Made by a program: the position numbers and the translations under genes
Shown here: positions 55,301 through 64,000 of the stretch, one piece after another
Position numbering within the stretch: the first letter of the stretch is position 1
Layout: each line of letters opens with the position of its first letter
From: Owenia fusiformis
Lineage: Eukaryota > Annelida > Polychaeta > Sabellida > Oweniidae
Assembly (NCBI GenBank): GCA_903813345.2
Contig: CAIIXF020000005.1
Coordinates: 11,661,375 to 11,725,374 of the forward strand
DNA length: 64,000 bases
Direction: 5' to 3'
The notes under the pieces: model-generated
What the model saw: the letters and a program-made list of their open reading frames with translations, nothing else
Databases searched by the model: none
Told to the model about the DNA's origin: nothing

Positions 55301-58300
55301 ACCATTTATCTGTTAAACTTGGATCATTTAGAGATGCATAAGTGTACTTGTGACCAGAACTTATTGTAGAGAAAGTGGAACTGAGATTAAATGACATGCA
55401 TTTGTGATATAAGATTTGTGATTTTAGATTAATCTTATGTCTCAAAGGTGAAATTGAGGAAAATTGATCCAAGTAAAGTTTATCAAATGTGATTATGTGT
55501 CCATAATTTTATTTGTGTATTGATCAAAAATCTAAAATGCTGATGTTCCTCTTTTTTGTAGCTGGAGAAAGAAGTTGCTGAAAGAGTCGTGAAAGGTCGA
55601 AAGTTGCTTGAGGATATTGTAGCTGAAAATAAAGGTGTGGGTACTTTGTAATGTAACTTCCATTTATACCCGCCATAGAATGTATATACTTTCAAATCAG
55701 AAATTACAAAACTCAGTTGAAAACCAAAAAGTGAAGAAATTCCATTTCAATATTTGATTGGAATAATTGTGATTTTGAACTATGTATTCTTATCATTATT
55801 TGTGAATGTGTATATTTCGGTTTATTTCCTTTGGAGCAATTATTTCATGAAAATTACATTTAAATTAAGGCTGAAAGTTTCAATTAGTCTATTTCTGATG
55901 TCTGGATAAGTATTCATAGTGCCAGAAGGGGACTGATCAAAATGTATTCAAATCATCCCTAGAAAAGTACATTTAGTCATGAGAAAGCAAATCCCCAGTA
56001 TCTCAAAACCTGAACTTTAAAAAGAAACTGTATCTATCAACTCCTACACTGAAGTTGATAATCATGAATAATAACTAAGAGAGCTCACACTGTATTTTCT
56101 CTATTTCAGTTGTTTATGGCATCACTACAGGATTTGGAAAGTTTGCCAATACAGTTATACCAAATGAAAAACTAATGTGAGTACATTTATTAAATGAAGC
56201 TTATTCTATTCCTCATGGATGATAATTGCTATTACAACCACAGGCTGTTGCAGCCATATTGATGTGAGAGGATGCTCTCCGGGGGGAATTCTGCCACAGC
56301 CCTGTGAGCTGTGACAATAGGGAGTGATTCAATAGGTACTATATGTTATAAGGGAGATTGAATTACTGCTAAAATGAAAGGCAGCAGAAGAGGGATCTAT
56401 TTTACTTTCAAAATGAGGGATGGACACAAAGTTGTAGAGAGTACATATCATGATTCTTTAGTTATATTTGGGTTTAAGTGTGTTTGTGTTCTTACAAAGT
56501 TGCCTTTTGTGAAGTATGATAATAAAGAGTTACGTTAGACCTGTTTTGAAGAATGCAATTGTGAAACTTGTAAAATTTGGTCCCCTGGGAAAGATGACAG
56601 TAATCCCCAGATATAATAATAGTATTACTGATTCAAGTTCTCCCTTTGTAACCTCTCTTATAAAGTGTGAGTGTGCATGATGTGAAGATGTTCACAGGTT
56701 AAAGGTCAATGAATCCTAAACCAGAAAATTTATTATTTTGCACCTCTTTGTTAAGGTAGTCCTGCAGTAATTATCTTCAGTTTCATTATTCAAAATATTT
56801 CAATTTTGAACTATATATTCTGCCAATATCCATTTATAATAAATATTCAAATTAATAATTTATTATTTTGCACCTCTTTATTAAGGTAGTCCTGCAGTAA
56901 TTATCTTCAGTTTCATTAATCAAAATATTTCAATTTTGAACTATATATATTCTGCCAATATCCATTTACAATAAATATTGAAATACAGTAAGTATTCAAA
57001 TAAAAATGTGAAAAATATTTACTATTGGCAATTATAATCAGACATCAGACGATAAGATAAAAATTGTCATCCTGTGAATTGACCTAATATGCGCAGTCAG
57101 TAGGCCAATGTGTCATTTACATTCTAGAAAATTTGAACTTTGAATATGATTCTGTTGCTTCATAATCTCCTGTCTATAAACTTTAATTATGAGCTGTCAT
57201 ATTAGTCTGCTTTATGGCATTATCATAAAATATTATAATGTACTCAACTTCATTCATGAAATTTAAGAGAGATCATTCATTTGTTCAATGCATAAAAGTA
57301 TACTATGGAGTTTACATTAAGGCTATATTTTCCTCAAAATGAATTCTCTCATTATGTCACCACCAAAATGTGGTGACATATTGTTATGGTCTCCGTTTTT
57401 TTCTGACAATGGTTGGCGATCGGTGGTTGGCGGTTGGCAGCAAAATCATCTTCAAGTTCTCTGTTCAAATCTGACTTTAGATTTGAGATTTGGCCTTCAA
57501 TGATCTTCTCAAGGTCAAAAACTCATAATATTGTGAGCAACTTGGTGGTAACATTTTGTCATGTTAATGCTTTGATTTCATTATACTCCTCATTTGTACA
57601 TCCAATCTAAATATGATGATAAGGATGCAAATGACACGCAATTCATATTTCATATCTCACTGGTATCAATCTTGCATGGTGAATCAAAAAAATAAACTCC
57701 AGAAAGACATACCCCAGGGACATACCATCCAAGTGTTGATAATATGATTCCAGAGAGCTCCAGGAGAATCTTATCAGGTCTCATAGTGCTGGAGTTGGTC
57801 CTCCACTTCCTCCTGACAGGGTACGCATGCTGTTGGCTCTCAGGATCAATGTCCTTGCTAAAGGTTTCAGTGGCATCTCTCTGAAAGTCCTCAACCAATA
57901 TGTGGATGCCTTCAATGGTGAGTAATGGTGTTCAACCCGTTGTAGTGGTCTAGACTGTTAGCTTTTAACTCATTAATCAATTTAAAATGCTGAAAATACT
58001 TTTTTGTCTTATTTGTGTCTTAGGTAGTCTCCTCTGTAACATTGATCATGAATTCATTTGTCTGATTGATCCAAAACTGATTCTTTTTCAAAGGAAATAA
58101 TATCTTAGTTGGATGACAATTTTGGTGGACACGTTGACTTGATATTCTTTTGCAATATGTTGACTATCACTTGACAAACAAATAAACAAACAAACAAGCA
58201 AACAAACAAAATGCCTTGTTTTACTACAAGTAATTATATGTATCATCTCAGCATCCCATGTTTTATATCATTTCAGCAAACTGCTTACCCTGGGTACCCG

Positions 58301-61300
58301 AGAAGGGCACAGTGGGTGCCAGTGGGGACCTGGCCCCCCTGTCCCATTTAGCTCTAGGCATGATGGGAGAGGGCAAGATGTGGTCTGCAGAGAGCGGTTG
58401 GGGAGAAGCCAGATATGTAAGCATCCATGTTACTAGCTTCACAGATTTATTACAGATTAGATTGTCATTTCTACAGCTACAAGTTACATTTCTTTAGCTA
58501 CAAATGAGAGTGCGCAAGTGATGTAGATAAGTACTCATGTAGTCATCAAATCGTCTCGCCAAGGTGTTATAGAATTCGTCTCGATTAGGCGTTCAGATTT
58601 CGGGAAGTATTTCACGAGTCTGCGATTTGCAAATTTGTATTGTTATTGGTTAGTTATTACACAGCGAATCCTGATGTCAAATGTATTATTTTTCTCACAA
58701 ACAGTGTCAAATGTATGTACAAATGATTGTTCCATGTATTATTTGTTTTTAGTTGAATGAATATGAGTAATAAATCTAATTCAAAATTAAACAAAATCTA
58801 AACAAAATGTTTTAGAGTTTATTTTCTAATTTCATTATTTAATCAGTCCGTTGAACCAGAAAAAATTGCCATGTCAGTGAAAATCAAAATTATAAATGTT
58901 GACGAGAGCAAATATATTTCCAATTGGATTTCCATCATCACACTATATACCTAGCGTATCTAGGTCATTGTAGGGTGAACAGCATTGAAAACAGGACTAA
59001 AAATTGACTGTAGGACATGATGCAATGATAAAATTTTCTTGTTTATTTTTTTATGAAAAATCACGAATCTTATTCGGTCTCAGACTTAAAATCATGCAAA
59101 CTACTGTGTACAGTCCATAAATTTAATTAAACGTTAAAGGCTTTTGATTTAAAAGCAGGAGTCCTCAAAATCTAATTAATTGGAATGAGGAAACTTCCCA
59201 ATTTGTCATTTGTTTTATTTTTTGTTTACAGGTTCTTGAGGCACATGGACTACAGCCAATAAAGCTTGGGCCTAAAGAGGTAAATATTCTTAGTTAGTTT
59301 AACATTAGTTGTAGTTAAAGGTGAAACTTTATTTCAGCTTTTATTCTTCTTGAAACGTGGTGCATCTTAAAAATCTATAAGTGGGACTCCCTTTATAGAA
59401 GCTTTGAACTAAATTAACACTTCTTAATGCTAAAATTGATAGTTTAATCATACATTTTAAGAAAATAGGTATGTCAAAGAAGGTGTTTAAGCCAAATATT
59501 GACCTGATAGCTCAGAAAAAAAAAAAAAAATCGAATTTTCTCTCTATAGTCCTTGTTGCCCCTTTAACTCATTTAATAGCAACATATATGAATTTATGAT
59601 TAATTGTGGATCAGTCTGGGGGGGGGTAGCAAAATAATTACTTGATGAACTGAATTTAAGATAATCAATGTATCATAGATTTTTTCATAATACATGTATT
59701 TATAGATTCTTTTGTATCAGAGAATGAGTGTTTCTCACAATTTTTGGGTCATTCATTAGGGAGATATCAAGTTTATTCATTGTTTGAGAGATAGTTTAAT
59801 AAAAGAGGATGTGTACCAGAGCCTTGACAAACACTGCAGTTTTGAAATTGTTTCAACTTTGAACAAGTTATGAATTTTGTTTATCTGCATGTCAAGTAGT
59901 GTATCATTCATTTGCTCTGCTATTGCTTTACACCATGGTGTGTATGAGTGTATCTACTACATAATACCATGGTATTCTTGAAAGTCCTTGTTCAACCTAT
60001 TTTTGGGTGTTTATTAATAATATGGACAACTGATGGATAAATGACTGATAAAAGTAGCAAGTTCAGTGCCTTTTAATCTTATTTATTTCACTTCTAATTT
60101 TATCTTATGAATATTTATAATTTTTAACTATTTAAAGGTCCCATGTAAAGTTTGTATCATTTCTTATAAAGTGGACTAATTTTCAAATACACTGTATGTG
60201 AATTTTCAACCATTTACCAAGAAATAACTTCTTACATTACATTATTGAACACAATGTGAAACATTATTTTCACCTTTAATGGCCTACTCGAGGTCAAAAA
60301 GGTCTTTTTTCAACTTGCTTCAAACTGACCAAATTTTTTCAAATCATCTATAGGATCTCTGATATTCAAATCTGATTTTTAGATTTAAGACTTGACCTTC
60401 ACTTACCTTCTCAAGGTAAAAAGGTAAAAAAAATCATCTACAAGTTCTCAAAAGTTCAATCTGGCTTAAGATTGAACTCATAATATTGTGAGCAACTAGT
60501 TGGTGACATTTTGTCATGTTAATGCCTTATATTATGATGTCCTGCAGGTAGCACATTCTTTTGAGTCTATCTCTCTATCAGTCTTTTCTTATAATCACAA
60601 ACTTGATAAATACCATAAAATTGTCCTATACATAATATTGCATACAGGGCCTTTAAAGGTATCAAAATTGTATATTCTTATTAAGTCTAATAAAAAACAA
60701 CACTTCAGTAGAACATTAAAGTACAAAGATATTAACTTGTTTTGTGGACCCAAGGACTTGTTAATGATGCAAATGTTATTTTTGATTATTAGTTTGTCAT
60801 TGATACAATCTTAAAGGACATCTTCGTTCTTGGAGTGACCTAGGAGGTGTGTCTGTACTATGTTAACTCTTTCATACCAAGAGTGACTGGAAACCTGTCA
60901 CAGAAATACTGCTCTAATTGTAATAGAATTTATTTGATCTATACAAAATATGTTTTAATATGTGCCTGTAGGTCCACTTTACCAGTTTTATCAGAATACA
61001 CACCAGACTTACCATTTTAAGCTTTTGAAATTCAAAATCTGGAAAAAAGAAAAATGCTCTGGTACCCAAATGGTTAAAGGACATCTCTGTTCCTCAAGGT
61101 CATATTGGAGGTGTGTTTATTACATCAATACCTGTCCTAAGCAAAATATCAGGAGACTCATTTAGTATTCACAATTAGGGAAAGAAAGATGCCAGGAATC
61201 TGCCAGGAATAAAGAAAACATCCATGCAAACTTTCAGTTGTATAGAAATGCAAGAATCTTAGACAATTCATTTACATTTGAGAGAGAAATATGACACACA

Positions 61301-63489
61301 AATATGATCTCATATTTTAATCAAGGACTGTTTATACTAATATTGTGTACTTGAAGAAATATTGATTATTGTGACATTCTTGAAATTATGATACGATATG
61401 AGTTGACAAATTATCCACAGATAACCTTTACTATCAGATTTTATCCGAAATGTAGTTCAAATTTCACTTTTATTATTCCAGAATGATATTTCTTATCCAT
61501 GGAGTTTCATGATTTGTTGAAACAAAGATTTTCAAAAATCATACCCCATATCAAAAACCTTTCAGTGCATAGCACTAACATATTTGAATTTTTTATTTCT
61601 CTAGGGATATATCCCATACCATGAACCTTCCAGCGCATAACATTCATATATTTTTATTTTTAACATTTACTTCCAGGGCCTGGCTCTCATCAATGGTACC
61701 CAGCTCATAGCATCTCTAGGAGCTGAAGGTGACTTTTATATTATTTTATTATTTTAAATAAGCATTGACATTCTTTAAGGGAATTAGAAAGAGTAGAGAG
61801 AGTTAAGTGTTGGAAGGTTTTCATAAAGAATGCAGTGTTTTCCTTAGAATACTCATTTTATTTTCAGAAAACTTAAGTTATTGGCGATTTAAGATTCAGA
61901 TAAAAATTCAAAATAAATGATACTTGTACAAATTATGCACAGATGTTGTTGCTTATTATGTGAAAAATGAGAGCCCGGGATGAGAGCATATTTATCAGAA
62001 TATATGGATCAGCCCTTGTATGACATATTTCTGGGTGTATCATCATTTTTATGTTCATGAAAACTTTTTGTTAATGATCATTATGAAAATGCATGCAACA
62101 CCACAACTACTATATGTGTAAATATTGTACCTAATACCCTATCATTGGTTGGTGGATACTATAGTACATGTGCATATATGACTTGTTTACTTTAACTTGA
62201 CTCTTTGGAAGATATATGGTTTTGTTTATTGACTCAATTTATCTTGGTCTGAAATTTAAAATTAATTAAAAATATTAAGTTTCCATGACATGATATTTGA
62301 ACTTAAACTTCGGTCAATTAAAAGAGTCTTGAAAATGTTCGATCGATTGCTTTTACAATGGTTAAACAATGTCTTGAGTTTTTTGCTCGGGGCCTTTAAT
62401 ATATTTTATATATTTTCGAATATTGGTCCCAGTTTCTTGAAAATGATGACGAAACTGTTGCAAATAAGGTACATGTTACATGTAATGATCATTTTAAAAA
62501 TAATACCTATAATATATATTTGAATAAACAGTATGAAAAATTACAAAATTTTATAATGTTCACATCGAATGATATTCACATTACGATATATTCCCATTAC
62601 ATAAAAATGTAGAAATGTGATCACTCAAGTTTCACTTGAGAGAGGAATTTGCATGTGCATATTTTAATGCACATTGTTTGAAAAAATTCTATTTTCACTT
62701 CAAAATTCGGCTTCAAAATATTCCAAGGCTAATAAGAAACTTTAATTTTTTAAAAGGAGGGAAAGTATCGCAACAGATTTTGGACAGTCATATGTTGGAG
62801 TTGGGTTATTTTCTGAGGATTTAAACAGCTGCATATGTTAGGCCAATGCATTACCTCCAGGAAAAGACTATTTATTTACTTGTACATATTGCTTGTAATT
62901 TTGTAACCACTATTGATCTGATTCTGCCTTTAAACAAGTGTTGCATGGAATAAAATACAAATGCAGTAAACAAAACAAAATAAGTAAATAACATGTAAAA
63001 GACTTTAAACATTTTTCAGCACTGGAAAGGGCAAATGCAATCTGTAGGCAAGCTGACATTATTGCAGCTTTAACTCTAGAGGTGTTAAAAGGAACAACAA
63101 AAGCATTTGACAGTGGTGAGTTTCATATTTTAACAATCAAACTTTAATAGAGAAAACCACCAAATGTCTCCCACACCTACCATGGCTGTAATTCAATACG
63201 TACAAGATGAAATATCAGCCCCTTTTGGAAAGGCTATTGGTGAATAAAATACAAACTGATTGATGCAACATCTTTCAATCAGCACTGTACATAGAGTACA
63301 TACAGATACATATAATTGAAGTATTATGTTGTAGATATTCATGCAGCAAGGCCCCATAAAGGCCAGATAGCTGTTGCCCAAAGATTCCGGGCTGTTCTAC
63401 ACTCTGATCAGCACCCCTCTGAGATTGCTAACAGCCACAGGTTCTGTAACAGAGTACAAGATGCCTACACTTTGAGGTGCTGTCCACAG
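52352..63489 (+). CDS. HAL: histidine ammonia-lyase (5' two thirds, 13 exons)
   Basis: HAL deaminates L-histidine to trans-urocanate, the first step of histidine breakdown, in the cytosol. Exons are 52352-52422, 53234-53406, 53744-53810, 54259-54286 (28 nt), 55115-55189, 55562-55634, 56110-56176, 57754-57917, 58277-58416, 59232-59279, 61677-61728, 63020-63115 and 63335-63489. Phases agree and give 403 codons; the remainder is off the right edge. The N-terminus [16 protein letters not shown] matches the animal HAL leader. [17 protein letters not shown] carries the MIO-forming Ala254-Ser255-Gly256. [49 protein letters not shown] and [13 protein letters not shown] are the expected active-site segments. 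Nothing is broken in the visible part. The ATG was chosen because the leader motif starts there and phase 2 fits exon 2. Confidence 0.96.
52880..53215. repeat. ATATGTCACATGTA-rich tandem array in HAL intron 1
   Basis: Variants of ATATGTCACATGTA, GTACATATG and ACAGTATATGTC recur many times right up to the exon 2 acceptor. The array is rich in short palindromes such as CATATG and ACATGT. It is non-coding. Confidence 0.75.
54008..54205 (+). repeat. AGGTCA half-site cluster in HAL intron 3
   Basis: The string GAGGTCAAGGTCATGA near 54015 and AGGTCATTAAAGGTCAAGG near 54162 give several AGGTCA hexamers, including direct repeats with 0 and 4 bases between them, plus TCAAGGTCA. Similar AAGGTCA strings occur in the MITE interiors, so a repeat origin is likely. 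Confidence 0.55.
54765..55056 (+). repeat. 14-bp minisatellite of donor-like units in HAL intron 4
   Basis: Units of GGCAATATAGGTAA and GGCAATACAGGTGA alternate with an 8-bp short unit GGCAGTAA, forming a higher-order pattern. On the sense strand there are about eighteen AGGTRAG motifs, roughly eleven as CAGGTRAG, each close to the ideal 5' splice site. The array ends about 60 bp before exon 5. Minus-strand frames through it ([17 protein letters not shown]) are repeat artefacts. Confidence 0.9.
56727..56984 (+). repeat. tandem duplication of about 130 bp in HAL intron 7
   Basis: TATTATTTTGCACCTCTTTG at 56731 recurs as TATTATTTTGCACCTCTTTA at 56861. The following TTAAGGTAGTCCTGCAGTAA and TTCAATTTTGAACTATATAT blocks are in the same order with few changes. 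Confidence 0.9.
57354..57575. mobile_element. ATGTCACCACC element, medium-length copy
   Basis: The left end ATGTCACCACCAAAATGTGG forms a hairpin with GTGGTGACAT. The right end reads GGTGGTAACATTTTGTCATG then TTAATGC. The interior is shortened relative to 40051-40619 but keeps TTCAAATCTGACTTTAGATT. Confidence 0.75.
58165..58212 (+). repeat. (AAAC)n simple repeat in HAL intron 8
   Basis: The sequence ACAAACAAATAAACAAACAA and its continuation is a tetranucleotide microsatellite with a few interruptions. Confidence 0.9.
59280..63019. other. HAL introns 10 and 11, mostly unremarkable
   Basis: Apart from exon 11 (61677-61728), a partial ATGTCACCACC element with the AGGTCAAAAAGGTC interior (about 60270-60530), an A-run near 59516 and a G-run near 59618, I see nothing recognisable here. 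Confidence 0.55.
60270..60530. mobile_element. ATGTCACCACC element, 3' part only
   Basis: The copy has TTTTTCAACTTGCTTCAAAC and the right end TTGGTGACATTTTGTCATGT then TAATGCCTTA of the 40051 member. The left hairpin end is missing or too diverged to see. Confidence 0.65.
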
Positions 63490-64000
63490 GTTCGCTTATG
63501 TCTAATAATTTTTCTTGTTTTGTGTAGAGAAAGTTTCAGCTTGAAATTAGTTACCCGCCATTTTGTCTCTTGATCGACCCTATTCAATCGTTTTGGCTTA
63601 CATGGTGAGCCTTTAGAATTGTCCACTCATCTGTCCATCCACTACAATCATTATCCATTAACAATTCTCAGACAAAACTGCCATTTATCTGAACCACCAC
63701 ATACACATTGTATGAGGGTTGATACTGTTGTTCAGTGCCATTGGGCCTGGCTTTTACTTTTGCCTTGTTTTGGAGAAATTGGCAATTTTCACCATGTGAG
63801 CTCAACCAACCTCCGGGGGTTTCACTCCAATATACCTCTAAAGACCCCTTTTTTGGGGATTTTTTCCATGTCAATTTCCTCTAAAGATTGAAAGTTTCCA
63901 TGTATACTACCTCTCAGACTTATAAAAGGGAGTAAATTTCCTGAAATATTGGTATATTAACTACAAAATCTATGTTTTGGGTGATTTGTCCCAGACTTTG

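Overview
The window is animal genomic DNA: long AT-rich stretches, spliced genes with GT-AG introns, and many short non-autonomous transposons. The genes are bilaterian (SLC6 transporter, ATP6AP1, RPS23, TOMM6, histidine ammonia-lyase). The repeat style suggests a marine invertebrate, but I cannot name the species. I rebuilt every exon by reading splice sites and checking that reading phase carries across each junction.

Layout. (1) 89-19110, minus: 5' six coding exons of an SLC6 Na+/Cl- dependent transporter of the creatine/GABA/taurine group; the 3' half lies off the left edge. (2) 19111-26672: gene-poor, with a possible SLC6 5' UTR exon, hairpin elements and a perfect 108-bp tandem duplication. 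(3) 26673-32882, minus: complete ATP6AP1 (Ac45, V-ATPase accessory subunit), 8 exons, 434 aa. (4) 32883-32972: a 90-bp divergent promoter with two MiT/TFE-type E-boxes. (5) 32973-39644, plus: complete RPS23, 4 exons, 143 aa. Its large intron 2 holds foldback and hAT-like elements whose empty sites survive in neighbouring duplicated copies. (6) 41737-44855, plus: a 531-aa leucine-rich-repeat protein with an N-terminal BC-box-like motif. (7) 48563-51246, minus: a 53-aa TOMM6 homologue, with a CR1/L2-like LINE fragment and a 1-kb foldback in its intron. (8) 52352 to the right edge, plus: histidine ammonia-lyase, 13 exons (403 codons) including the MIO Ala-Ser-Gly triad; the 3' end is off the window.

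The genes do not form one pathway. The tight pairing is ATP6AP1 with RPS23, head to head on one short promoter; TOMM6 and HAL are also divergent, about 1.1 kb apart.

The most unusual signal is a set of minisatellites whose units carry 5' splice sites. In ATP6AP1 (exon 6) and TOMM6 (exon 2) the first unit overlaps the real exon-intron junction and later units repeat the donor into the intron. A third array in HAL intron 4 carries about eighteen AGGTRAG donor-like motifs. No CRISPR, tRNA or rRNA gene was seen.
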